Positions 1-8,639 of a stretch of 36,139 bases of DNA are shown one piece after another. Origin of the DNA: Candidatus Woesearchaeota archaeon (lineage in GTDB: Archaea; Nanobdellota; Nanobdellia; Woesearchaeales; B72-G16); the NCBI GenBank assembly GCA_003650545.1, contig QMQO01000011.1, positions 1-36,139 on the forward strand. Direction: 5' to 3'. The notes under the pieces are model-generated. The model was not told where the DNA came from. It searched no databases and was given only the letters and a program-made list of their open reading frames with translations. A program made the position numbers and the translations under genes. Within the stretch, counting starts at the first letter, position 1. Every line of letters begins with the position of its first letter.

Positions 1-77
1 AAAAAGAATAGTGAGCCAAAATCACATAAGCACTTCTTAATAAGATTTTTCATGATGTTATGATGCTATATTAAAAA

Positions 78-1367
78 TCAACCCCTTCCCCATTTTTTTA
101 TTGCTTTATACAACTCAGGATACTTCTTCTTATAGACATCATATCCTTCTTTAGCATAATACGCTTCAACTGCTTGTCTTACAGCTTTTGCTCCTGCAAG
201 AGTTCCATCAGGATGCCCTGTTACACCTCCACCCATCTGAATAACTATGTTCTTACTCATTGTCCTTATAAGCTTTGGCACCATCCCTGGATGAAGACCA
301 CCACTAGCAACTGCCATCACAGGCTTTATGTTATACCACCTCTGTTCAAGAACATGCAATTTCGGATTTGCAAATATCTTCTTATACTCTATATCCTTTA
401 ATAAAGCCAGCTCTTCTTCCTTGCTACCATGCATTTTTCCAATTGCAGCTGTGCCAATATGTAACTGGTCTACTCCAATTAACCTGGCAGCATCAGCAAG
501 AACAGCCATGCTGATACCATGCTTCTCGTTTCTGGTTAAAGCAGCATGCCCAGCTCTATGAGCATGTATAAACTGCTTATCATTTCTCTCCCTCATAGTC
601 TGTAAACCCGCCCAACCTGCTGTTAGAATATCAATCATAATATATTCACCACCATTCATCTTAACATGAGCAGCTCTGCGGACCATTTCAATGGTCTCTG
701 CAGTTATGTTAGGCATGTAAATCTTTTTCTCACCAGTTTCTTTCTCAGCCCTATCACGCATCTTCAATGTCAGCTCTATTCTTTTCTTAAACTTATTAAA
801 TGACATGCTTGATAAATTTTCATCATCTTTCACTATGTCAAGTCCACCAACCCAGGCATTATATGCAATTTTTGCATGCTGTTTTTCATCCAAGCCTACT
901 TTCGGTTTCACAATTGTACCAAGCAATGGTCGTCTGTAGACCTTTGTAAGTTTTCTTATACCTTCTATCCCAAACCTTGGTCCTTTAAATTTATCTATTA
1001 TCACCTTTGGATAGCTGACATCTTCCAAACGTAAATTTTTCACAGATTTCATGCCAAACACATTACCACCAATACTAGAAAAAATTTGAGGCATGTTACC
1101 TGCTTCAAATAATTCATGCGGGTAAGCAATCTTAATGATGTTTTTCTTAGAATCCATATAAAAAATCGTTGGTCTCAACTTTTTAGCAATTTTAGGATTC
1201 ATTGTTTTGATTGTTGTCCATGTTCCTATGCTACTTTCTGCTGCAACATAAACAGCAGCTTTCCAGAACTGAACTCTATATGGTTCCATATAATATTCAA
1301 CAACAACATCATTCCTTGAAGGCTTATAATTCTTATCGATATAAGCGCGATTTGCATAAGCGGACAT
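78..1367 (-). CDS. rbcL: RuBisCO large subunit, archaeal form III
   Basis: Ribulose-1,5-bisphosphate carboxylase of the archaeal form III class. In archaea this enzyme works in the AMP/nucleoside salvage pathway rather than the Calvin cycle. All main catalytic motifs are visible: ESSIGTWTT near the N terminus, the Asn of GNVFG, GTIVKPKVGL, and GGLDIVKDDEN with the carbamylated Lys at K180 and metal ligands D182/E183. HAHRAGH, loop 6 GKMHG, SGGLHPGM and QMGGGVTGHPDGT follow. The SGGLHP and GGGVxGHPDGTxAGAKAxRQA wording is typical of form III, probably III-b, and the 429-aa length fits. The start is supported by AGAGGTGAT just ahead of ATG. The partners AMP phosphorylase and ribose-1,5-bisphosphate isomerase are not in this window, so their presence must be checked elsewhere. 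Class is certain; the III-b subtype is inferred. Confidence 0.97.
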   Translation of the reverse strand: MSAYANRAYIDKNYKPSRNDVVVEYYMEPYRVQFWKAAVYVAAESSIGTWTTIKTMNPKIAKKLRPTIFYMDSKKNIIKIAYPHELFEAGNMPQIFSSIGGNVFGMKSVKNLRLEDVSYPKVIIDKFKGPRFGIEGIRKLTKVYRRPLLGTIVKPKVGLDEKQHAKIAYNAWVGGLDIVKDDENLSSMSFNKFKKRIELTLKMRDRAEKETGEKKIYMPNITAETIEMVRRAAHVKMNGGEYIMIDILTAGWAGLQTMRERNDKQFIHAHRAGHAALTRNEKHGISMAVLADAARLIGVDQLHIGTAAIGKMHGSKEEELALLKDIEYKKIFANPKLHVLEQRWYNIKPVMAVASGGLHPGMVPKLIRTMSKNIVIQMGGGVTGHPDGTLAGAKAVRQAVEAYYAKEGYDVYKKKYPELYKAIKKWGRG

Positions 1368-1370
1368 TTC

Positions 1371-1416
1371 ATCACCTCTTTACTACAAAAAAATATCTTT
1401 TTCTTTATATAAATTT
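1371..1416 (-). promoter_or_regulatory. RuBisCO promoter and ribosome binding site
   Basis: On the minus strand an AAATTTATATAAAG TATA-like box lies about 40 nt before the RuBisCO ATG, and AGAGGTGAT lies just before the start. This predicts a short leader of roughly 15-20 nt with a strong Shine-Dalgarno site. The TATA call rests on sequence only. Confidence 0.55.
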
Positions 1417-1497
1417 TGGATTCTGTACGGGTAAATCGCAATAAGATTTTGATAAATTTTGTTTATTGTTTATTTAGAATTATTAGAATAAAGTTCA

Positions 1498-1523
1498 GCA
1501 ACCCGCTCTTCGGAGCGGGTTGC
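1498..1523. terminator. Perfect 11-bp hairpin with UUCG loop
   Basis: GCAACCCGCTC and GAGCGGGTTGC form an uninterrupted 11-bp stem closed by TTCG, giving the extra-stable C(UUCG)G tetraloop in plus-strand RNA. It lies about 30 nt past the stop of the minus-strand coiled-coil gene and upstream of the RuBisCO promoter, so a terminator separating two minus-strand genes is the simplest reading. The minus-strand RNA would have the less special loop CGAA and no clear U-tract, whereas the plus strand has CTTTTTCC shortly after. Its direction is therefore unclear. It is GC-rich in an AT-rich surround. Confidence 0.6.
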
Positions 1524-1553
1524 ATCATCTATCACATCTTTTTCCCAAGCAAA

Positions 1554-2246
1554 TTATTTATTACCAAAATAAAAATACTTCTCTATCGATACATCTTCTG
1601 AGCTAATGTCACCCACCTTAGGGTGAGGCATTTTTTTCTCTTTTGACTTTTGCTCTTTGGATTCTTTAGACTCATCAGGTTTTAATTCTTTTGATTCTTT
1701 TTCTGCAACTGTTTTTTCTTTTGGAACATTGTATTCAGCTTCTGGAGAATTTGTAGACTCAACTTTAATTACCTTACTCTTTAAAGCTGCAACATCATCG
1801 TTAAGCACATCAACCTTATCTTTTAGCGTTTTTATCTCCATCACAAGCTCATTGATAACTGCTTGTAGTTTTGTTTGTAATGTCTTAGCAAACTCATCTG
1901 GATCAAAACTTGTAGTAGCTTTTTCTTCTCTTCCTTCTTTGGCTAGTGTTTTAGCTGACTCAACATCGCCTAACTCTTCAACCTCTGCCATTATCGGTTC
2001 TTTTGCTGGTTCTGTAATATCTTCATTAGTTTGTTTTTTATTCTGTTTTATGGAATCGTCTTGCCAGTACTCTTGAATCTTTTCTTTATCAGCCTCAAGC
2101 ATCGCTGTCACCTCAGAAAGAGATTTGTCGCCTTTTTCAAGAATATCACGAGCCATCCTTGTTGCTGTCTCCAGATCATCAGCATGGCCTGTTTGAAGCA
2201 ATGATTTAGCCAAAGCATTTATCTTTTGAATCTGTTCAAAATCCAT
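1554..2246 (-). CDS. Acidic coiled-coil protein of unknown function
   Basis: I do not recognise the family. The 230-aa product has no signal peptide or membrane segment. The first ~65 residues look like a compact helical region (MDFEQIQKINALAKSLLQ and the following helices). A Lys/Glu-rich linker follows, then heptad-patterned coiled coil at about residues 115-160 (VINELVMEIKTLKDKVDVLNDDVAALKSKV). The tail is highly charged and rich in KES/KEK repeats. The start is supported by CGGTGACAAAATG. It lies upstream of RuBisCO on the same strand, but a promoter and a strong hairpin separate them. A cytoplasmic scaffold or structural role is only a guess. Confidence 0.8.
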   Translation of the reverse strand: MDFEQIQKINALAKSLLQTGHADDLETATRMARDILEKGDKSLSEVTAMLEADKEKIQEYWQDDSIKQNKKQTNEDITEPAKEPIMAEVEELGDVESAKTLAKEGREEKATTSFDPDEFAKTLQTKLQAVINELVMEIKTLKDKVDVLNDDVAALKSKVIKVESTNSPEAEYNVPKEKTVAEKESKELKPDESKESKEQKSKEKKMPHPKVGDISSEDVSIEKYFYFGNK

Positions 2247-2603
2247 TTTGTCACCGATTTTAAAGATTTGATATCAGAATAATATTGTTGTTTAAAAAGT
2301 TTTCTTATCTGGAGTGGATAGGACAGAGGATAAGTTGTTAAATGTTAGCGCTATCAGTTCACTGACTTGACTTCTAAAGATCTTCCTACTCTGTCATTCT
2401 CTGTAGTGATACTTGAAAAGAACAACAAGTATAATAAAAGAGTGAATTAAAATAGAAACAACAAAAACAACAGAAACATTTTTATATTCTAAAAATCATC
2501 TAGTAGTTTATAAAGTATAAGATTTTTGGACACCAAAATAATTAAAAGATTAAAATCAAGGTTGCATATTTGCCATATTAATCAAAAAAGGGGCGATAGT
2601 TAG
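2247..2603. other. Divergent intergenic region with promoters and hairpins
   Basis: No gene seen. The region separates divergently transcribed genes. On plus, GAAACATTTTTATATTC (about 2475) matches the BRE/TATA wording of other promoters here, and TTTATAAAGT lies closer to the plus gene. Local structure is dense: CTTATC/GATAAG around 2304-2334, GACAGAG/CTCTGTC, the palindrome TAGCGCTA, and ATACTTG/CAAGTAT near 2410-2432. These could be operator sites, a structured leader or a small RNA. Confidence 0.4.
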
Positions 2604-3386
2604 ATGAAGAAATTAATATCAGTTATAATTTTTCTGTTATTTTTTCCTATGGTTATATCCTTATACAATTTCAATGACGCCAGATACCCAAAATTGTCTA
2701 CAACTACGTACTTTGAAAAGGTGAGTCTTTGTGGCACTAATTTCACATGCGGAATAGACGAAACAAAGATAGAAAACCCACTAATGCCAGGACAAAACTA
2801 TCAATACGATGTCTGTCCTGAAATTTATGCATGTGATGGCATATCGTGCGGCAATAAGCAAGTCTGCCTCCAGGACGATCCTGGCTGTTGTCCTATTAAT
2901 CAGTGGGTACCTGCTGGTGAAGATAACGTTGGTCCTCAGGTTCCAGCAAACTCTCCCATTAAGGTAGGGTATGATAAAAAAAATGACTCATGGTCTGAAT
3001 GCTGCGGCGATGACGATGACGAAGTTCTTGTTGAAAATGGTCCAGGCCCAACAAAATGCTGCAAAGACCACTACAAAGACATTCCAGAATGTGCAGGCAA
3101 AGATCGTTGCGCTGGCAAATTCCTTTGTATTGACATAAACGGAGATTGTGTGGTTGATGCAATTGATCCAGTCACATGCGCAACATCTTATAAGGAGATC
3201 TGTGGAGATGGTATTGACAATGATGGCGATGATGAAATTGACGAAGGTTGCGAAGCAAGCATCAAAGGGATGGTTTGGATTGACAGTGAAGACATAATCA
3301 CAACAAGACGCTTAATCACAAGAGAAGGTCCTGAAGGAAAGCTGAAACGTATAACAGCTATTATAGATGTGTTCAGACAATCGTAG
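2604..3386 (+). CDS. Secreted Cys-rich, Asp-rich protein
   Basis: Exported protein of unknown function. Residues 1-20 form a signal peptide (MKKLISVIIFLLFFPMVIS). The mature part is rich in cysteine pairs (CDGISCGNKQVC, DDPGCCP, CCGDDDDE, CCKDHY), suggesting a disulfide-stabilised extracellular fold. Near the C terminus EICGDGIDNDGDDEIDEGC resembles the metal-binding repeats of MopE-like proteins, one of which is encoded at 8.6-10.5 kb. The protein ends about 50 residues after that motif without a membrane anchor. It is the only plus-strand gene in the first 12 kb. A GGGGCGAT stretch precedes the ATG. It may be part of the same cell-surface set as the Cys-rich proteins downstream, but that is inference. 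Confidence 0.85.
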   Translation: MKKLISVIIFLLFFPMVISLYNFNDARYPKLSTTTYFEKVSLCGTNFTCGIDETKIENPLMPGQNYQYDVCPEIYACDGISCGNKQVCLQDDPGCCPINQWVPAGEDNVGPQVPANSPIKVGYDKKNDSWSECCGDDDDEVLVENGPGPTKCCKDHYKDIPECAGKDRCAGKFLCIDINGDCVVDAIDPVTCATSYKEICGDGIDNDGDDEIDEGCEASIKGMVWIDSEDIITTRRLITREGPEGKLKRITAIIDVFRQS

Positions 3387-3474
3387 CAAAATAACCAAAG
3401 TTAAAGCCTTTATACACACCAACTATAACATAATCATAAAATCATATTTAAGATATAAATGACTAGACGCATAA

Positions 3475-3978
3475 TCATATTAGGTAAATAAAATCTTTTT
3501 CTTCTTCTTGTTTTTTGAATCTGTTAAACCTGCTTATCAAAGCATGCTCTAGGTGCTCGATCTTCCTTGGCTCAATCTTTTTCAATAGAGAAATTGCGAT
3601 TTTTGCCTTATCCTTAGCAACTCTCTTCAGCTCTGCAATCGCTTTTGTAACATCCTTAAAATTTTGCGCTGCTGTTAAACTGATAATTTTATCAAACATC
3701 TTATCTGGAAAAGGCAAATCCTCTGCATAAGCACATAAGAATGTCTTTGTATCATCGCCAGCATATTTCATTCTAGCAAGTTTAATCAGACCTTCGCTTG
3801 GATCAACACCATACACCCTACAGTTGAAGTCAGAGCTAATGCCTGTACCACAGCCAACATCTAACAAGACATCTGTTTCTTTAACATTTAGATATGCTTT
3901 AACTATTTCAAGCTTTTTCTTCTGTTCTTGCTCATACAATTCATCATAACTTGGTGCGATTGTATTGTAGAAGTTCAT
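3475..3978 (-). CDS. Class I SAM-dependent methyltransferase
   Basis: Small methyltransferase of the UbiE/Methyltransf_11 type; substrate unknown. Motif I is LLDVGCGTG, motif II is VYGVDPSEGLIKLAR, and the post-motif region AEDLPFPDKMFDKIISLTAAQNF is canonical. The product is about 167 aa, shorter than many relatives, ending soon after the expected motif IV strand, so it has a minimal C terminus. The track start at 3984 is TTG, overlapping the TGA of the protease gene. ATG at 3978, two bases after that stop, is the better start (MNFYNTIAPSYDELYEQ is a typical N terminus). It is the last gene of the pilin/MopE/protease operon and is probably translationally coupled. A cytoplasmic enzyme at the end of a surface-protein operon is unexplained. 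Confidence 0.88.
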   Translation of the reverse strand: MNFYNTIAPSYDELYEQEQKKKLEIVKAYLNVKETDVLLDVGCGTGISSDFNCRVYGVDPSEGLIKLARMKYAGDDTKTFLCAYAEDLPFPDKMFDKIISLTAAQNFKDVTKAIAELKRVAKDKAKIAISLLKKIEPRKIEHLEHALISRFNRFKKQEEEKDFIYLI

Positions 3979-3980
3979 TT

Positions 3981-6900
3981 TCAACTTACCACTTTAAATT
4001 CCCAACACCTTTGGCCTAAATCGTATTCAATTAGTTCTCCAGTGCTGTACATTAATTCCACACAAACCCTATATCTGCCAGGTTCATTTATCCTTACATT
4101 TTCCTGGTTAAATATTTGGTCTAATTTAACTAAGCTATTTTCTGGTACAGTTATATCCCTATTGGAAATGACATTTAGGTAGTTTGTCCATTGTGCACCT
4201 TGTTGTTTTTGAATTTTTATGTTTATCTTTCCTGAAAACCTATTTGTTCCAAGATTTTCTATTTTTGATTGTGGTCTATGAGCATAAAAACCAGAATGTT
4301 GGTTATCGTGCTGGAATATTGGCCAGTCTAAAGTTTCAGATTTTCCAAGTTCCCACGCATACACATAACCATCGCTTGCAGTAGCAATGATATCCAGCTT
4401 ATTGTTATAATCTATGTCAGCGAAATTTACTGATTTTACACCAGGCCAACCCATGCCTCTATAATAAGGCATGGTGTATTTTGGAAATCCTTCCATCACC
4501 ATTCCGTTATCGTCTAATAAGAAAATAGAATTTCCTCCACAGAACAATCCACAATATCCATGATCACCGAGTGTCCCAAACAATATTTCTGACTTACCAT
4601 CATTATCAACATCAGCTGCAGCTAATGTTGAGGTAGAATATTGCCACCAAATACCCGCAGAATCTCTCACAGGATTGAACACGTCTGTTTTATAGGGCCA
4701 TCCATCTACCACGGTTCCATCATGATTAAGGACATAAACAAGCGGAGGACTGTTTTTACGCCAGTAAGAAGGAATCCACATTGGGGATAATGTTAGTACA
4801 ACTTCTTTATAAGGGTCATCATCAACATTTGCTATTAATATATTAGTAACTTCATTATAATTAATGATATTAGCTGGTGGCCAGCCTTCCATTAAGCTGC
4901 CATCATGGTGATAAGCTATCACTTCGTCTGACTTAGGAGCAAATATTATTTCTAAGTCGCCATCATTATCCAAATCTCCAATGACTGGCTGAGAAACTCC
5001 AAAGAAAGGACCCCATGAAGAAATAGATGTTTCATTTGACCACAATAATTGTGCTTTATTGTTAAGAACTAAAATTCCTTTTTTTCCATTATTATTAGAG
5101 TAAGTTGCAATAATCTCATTTAATCCGTCATAGTTGATGTCACCAATTGCAATTCCATAAATAATTGCATGTTCTATATCTTCTGGACCTTCAAAAAGAT
5201 AAGGCCAACCCTGCATAACTGTCCCATCACTATGAACCACAGTAACTAATGGTTTGTAGAAATAACCCATCACTATTTCCTGCCCAGGATAATCAGGATC
5301 AATGTCTCCAATGGATAAAATATTCAAAGAACAACCGCCTTCAGGAGGTTTATATTTATCAGATTTATAAGAAAGTCCTGGTAATGAATTTCCTGCGACA
5401 TCAAAACCATAAATCCCCCAACTACGTCCTAATGTCAAGATTTCATTTTTCCCGTCATTGTTGATATCGGATATTGCTGAAGGAATTTTGTAATTTGATA
5501 TTGTAAGACTTTTTGGCCAACCTTCTCTTATTGTCCCATCAGCGTGCATTAAAGAGAGTCTCCTACCTATTTTGTCACCTATCTGGACCAAATAATCAAG
5601 TATTATCTCTTTGCCTTGATAATCTTCATCAATATCTGCAATTGTAGCTTTCACATATGTTGCTGTTATTTTACTCTCTATTTTTTTAGGCCAACCTGGC
5701 TTAAGTGTTGAATCAATAGTTACAGTTATTTGTTCTGTACTAATCTTATCATCCTGATGAAACACCTTAAGTCTAATATCATATTCACCACTTTCAAGAT
5801 TCTGTGTATTCCATGTAGCAAACAAACCCTCTGATAAACCTGTCAGTGAAATTCCATCGGATGACCAAGACTCTAAACCACTTCTAGAAAATTCTATAAC
5901 ATAGCTATTATAATCTCTTCTAATATAACCTTCTATTTCCACATTTTTATAAGGACCAAAAATCGAGCCTTCTCTTGGACTTGTTATTTTAATGTTATCT
6001 ATCTCAATCATAGCTTTATCTTCTATGACTTTTCCAGTAGTTGTGGTAAGTGTAAGCTTGATTGTATGATAACCATCTGAAAACTGTGTTGTATCAAAAC
6101 TATCTATCAAAATATTATTTGATGGAAAAACATTTGAATCTTTTATTAATACCCAATCAGACGGATTTCTTCCTTCACCTATTTCAATGTTATATTTTTG
6201 AAAATTTTTGCTAGATAAAGTTCCTTTTATTTGAACTGTTTCACTTATTCTTGAAACAGGGATGTCTATAAATGCAAACAAAGAAGGATCTTCAATCTCA
6301 AATACAGACTCGACATCAATAAGACCATGCCCTTGTTTTATTGATAAATCTCCAATGTAATTTGCAGATCTCATCAGAGCATTTTTTATATCATTTGGAC
6401 TCCAGTCAGGATGCACGTCTTTAACTAAAGCTGCAACACCTGCAACATGCGGAGCTGCCATTGATGTTCCTGAAATTGCCATATGCTTGCTATCAACGCA
6501 CCGATGTACATCTGGTCTAGCAGGGTCAAAATAATTATCATCAATCCCAAATGCAGTATCCCATTGTGCAGCACAAATCTCAACCCCTGGTGCAACAACA
6601 TCGGGTTTTATCAAACTTAAGCCATCAATGTCCCAAACAGGGCCTGTTGAACTGAAGCAAGGTATTTGGTCTATTTGCGTGTCAGTATCTATGCAAGAGC
6701 TATAACTCAAAGTCTCAAAATTACTCTTATAAGTTGCTCCGACAGTTATTGCTTTTCTTGCTGTCCCGGGACTACATATTGTTTCTATATCCGGGCCTGA
6801 GTTTCCAGCTGCAACTACTACAACCACACCTGCATCAACTGCGTTATCAACAGCAGTGCTTTCAGGATCATCTGGGCCACATTCGTCACTAGGAAATCCC

Positions 6901-8639
6901 TTGCAATAAGATCCTAAACTCATACTTATGATGTCAACATGATCAGAAAAATCTCCATCTTGATTAGGGTCAACTGCTCTCTCAATCGCTGCAATTATTG
7001 CGTTCATATTGCCAGTTCCATAGGCATTTAATGTTTTATAAGCATATATCTTTGCTTGAGGTGCAACTCCTTTCAACGTACCTTGGCCAGCAGCTATTGC
7101 TGCACAATGAGTGCCATGTCCGTTATCATCCATAGGATCTGAGTCTCCATTCACAAAATCGTAACCGTCTACAACTTTACAACCAGCCCCCATACAACCA
7201 CCAAGATCAGGATGATGATAATCCACACCAGTATCAATTACTGCAATCGTAATGTCTTTTCCTGTATAACCAAGACTCCAGCTATAATCAGCATTAATGT
7301 GCGGAACAGAACCCATTAAAGTTGCCTTAACCTCTAAATTTGGATAAACATCTTTTACCTCTCTTAACTTTTTGATTTCCTTAGCCTCCTCTCTAGTTAT
7401 GTCAAGAGCTAAACCATTAAACACCTTTTCATATTCTCCAAAAACCACAAGGGTGTTTCCTTGTTCCGAAAGATCTGCAACAGCACTACCAGTCACTAAG
7501 GTTTCTACTTTAGCCTTCTTTAATTTTTTTCTTATTTTATCCTTTATCTTTTGCCTATCTGACATTATTTGTTTTTTTTGTTTAGCAAGTTTTTTTGGAA
7601 CATCCTCACTTGAAGTTGCAAATATCTTGTAAACATATTTAATAGGGTTATAATCACTCATCGCTTCTATCTTTTGCTCATTCTTTTCAGCCAGTTTTTT
7701 TAATGAGACTTCTTTTTTAAGTAACGGTTCTCTTTTAAGTTCTACAATATAACCTTTTGGAGGCTGGACCTCGGGCAATGTTTCACCCAAAATGGCTACA
7801 GCTTCTTGTCCAGTTTCTTCACCATAATACATTTCAGGTGCAATGATTGACTCTTTTTGAAAGTTTGGCGTTACAGTCAACTCTGACCAGTTCCCTAAAT
7901 TTAACTTGCCTGGCTTCTCATAGAAAGTACCGTTAACATTATCTTCAGTATTTTTGTCTGGAGGATCGGTTAGTTTAATCTGTTCGTCTATAGAATACCT
8001 GTCCTTTAATGTTGCTATGAATACTCTTAATCCAGCCCCAAAGCATCCATCCAATAGTTCAACATCACTAATTAGCTCAGGAGAACAAAGTTGGTAACAT
8101 CCATACTTCTGTGCAAACTCAACGTAACAACTATCACGAGTATAACTATCTTTTATAAAGGTACAACCCCAAACGTAATTCAAAACATTCTCACAAATAT
8201 CTGCTACATAAGGAGCTGCTAATGTCTCCCTTTTATAACAAGCATCTTTCTCAGATTCTGGAACCACAGATTCACAAGTCCTATGAACATAGTTATAATA
8301 AGTGCAATCCTGTGGACAGATAGAATAATCCTCGTCTAGATCACACCTCTCATTCCCACACCAAGCACAATACTTCTCAGCACAATTTTTATAACTCAAA
8401 TCTGTTATTAGCCAGCCAGCATCCTGACATTGCTTTACTGTTTTAATGCTGCATTCATTAGTATCGTTGCTTGCAACTGTTGCTGGATCAAACTTAGTAC
8501 AACAAATATGACAATCAGGGCATGATTTAATACAATCCTTCTCAGCACCAGTACAAGGAGGCATCTCTTTAAATTCAACACAACCTGTAACTAGTATAGC
8601 AATTACAACAACAATCGCAATTAAATATTTTATTCGCAT
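3981..8639 (-). CDS. Lipoprotein subtilase (S8) with Ig-like domains and beta-propeller
   Basis: A 1552-aa secreted serine protease. Residues 1-20 are a lipoprotein-type signal with lipobox LVTGC (C20). A Cys-rich segment reaches about residue 220. A basic linker and I9-like propeptide (FNGLALDITREEAKEIKKL) lead into the S8 domain. The catalytic residues are intact: D469 (AVIDTGVDY), H508 (NGHGTH), oxyanion N613 (AAGNSG) and S726 (SGTSMAAPHVAG). Two Ig-like segments occupy about 790-980. From about 983 to 1440, eight FG-GAP/VCBS-like units (DINNDGKNEI, DLDNDGDLEI, DVDNDGKSEI) with recurring GWP motifs predict a seven- or eight-bladed propeller. A beta-rich tail ends the protein. The start overlaps the preceding MopE-like gene by 10 nt. 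It is probably surface-anchored; substrates could be host proteins or the pilus itself. Confidence 0.95.
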   Translation of the reverse strand: MRIKYLIAIVVVIAILVTGCVEFKEMPPCTGAEKDCIKSCPDCHICCTKFDPATVASNDTNECSIKTVKQCQDAGWLITDLSYKNCAEKYCAWCGNERCDLDEDYSICPQDCTYYNYVHRTCESVVPESEKDACYKRETLAAPYVADICENVLNYVWGCTFIKDSYTRDSCYVEFAQKYGCYQLCSPELISDVELLDGCFGAGLRVFIATLKDRYSIDEQIKLTDPPDKNTEDNVNGTFYEKPGKLNLGNWSELTVTPNFQKESIIAPEMYYGEETGQEAVAILGETLPEVQPPKGYIVELKREPLLKKEVSLKKLAEKNEQKIEAMSDYNPIKYVYKIFATSSEDVPKKLAKQKKQIMSDRQKIKDKIRKKLKKAKVETLVTGSAVADLSEQGNTLVVFGEYEKVFNGLALDITREEAKEIKKLREVKDVYPNLEVKATLMGSVPHINADYSWSLGYTGKDITIAVIDTGVDYHHPDLGGCMGAGCKVVDGYDFVNGDSDPMDDNGHGTHCAAIAAGQGTLKGVAPQAKIYAYKTLNAYGTGNMNAIIAAIERAVDPNQDGDFSDHVDIISMSLGSYCKGFPSDECGPDDPESTAVDNAVDAGVVVVVAAGNSGPDIETICSPGTARKAITVGATYKSNFETLSYSSCIDTDTQIDQIPCFSSTGPVWDIDGLSLIKPDVVAPGVEICAAQWDTAFGIDDNYFDPARPDVHRCVDSKHMAISGTSMAAPHVAGVAALVKDVHPDWSPNDIKNALMRSANYIGDLSIKQGHGLIDVESVFEIEDPSLFAFIDIPVSRISETVQIKGTLSSKNFQKYNIEIGEGRNPSDWVLIKDSNVFPSNNILIDSFDTTQFSDGYHTIKLTLTTTTGKVIEDKAMIEIDNIKITSPREGSIFGPYKNVEIEGYIRRDYNSYVIEFSRSGLESWSSDGISLTGLSEGLFATWNTQNLESGEYDIRLKVFHQDDKISTEQITVTIDSTLKPGWPKKIESKITATYVKATIADIDEDYQGKEIILDYLVQIGDKIGRRLSLMHADGTIREGWPKSLTISNYKIPSAISDINNDGKNEILTLGRSWGIYGFDVAGNSLPGLSYKSDKYKPPEGGCSLNILSIGDIDPDYPGQEIVMGYFYKPLVTVVHSDGTVMQGWPYLFEGPEDIEHAIIYGIAIGDINYDGLNEIIATYSNNNGKKGILVLNNKAQLLWSNETSISSWGPFFGVSQPVIGDLDNDGDLEIIFAPKSDEVIAYHHDGSLMEGWPPANIINYNEVTNILIANVDDDPYKEVVLTLSPMWIPSYWRKNSPPLVYVLNHDGTVVDGWPYKTDVFNPVRDSAGIWWQYSTSTLAAADVDNDGKSEILFGTLGDHGYCGLFCGGNSIFLLDDNGMVMEGFPKYTMPYYRGMGWPGVKSVNFADIDYNNKLDIIATASDGYVYAWELGKSETLDWPIFQHDNQHSGFYAHRPQSKIENLGTNRFSGKINIKIQKQQGAQWTNYLNVISNRDITVPENSLVKLDQIFNQENVRINEPGRYRVCVELMYSTGELIEYDLGQRCWEFKVVS

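Noticed and set aside
78-1367. RuBisCO-like protein (form IV) or form I/II
   Set aside because: All active-site residues are present, which excludes form IV, and the GGGVxGHPDGTxAGAKA and SGGLHPGM wording fits form III rather than I or II.
1657-2076. 139-aa plus-strand ORF
   Set aside because: Shadow of the Lys/Glu-rich coiled-coil gene; low-complexity Ser/Phe composition and no start signals.
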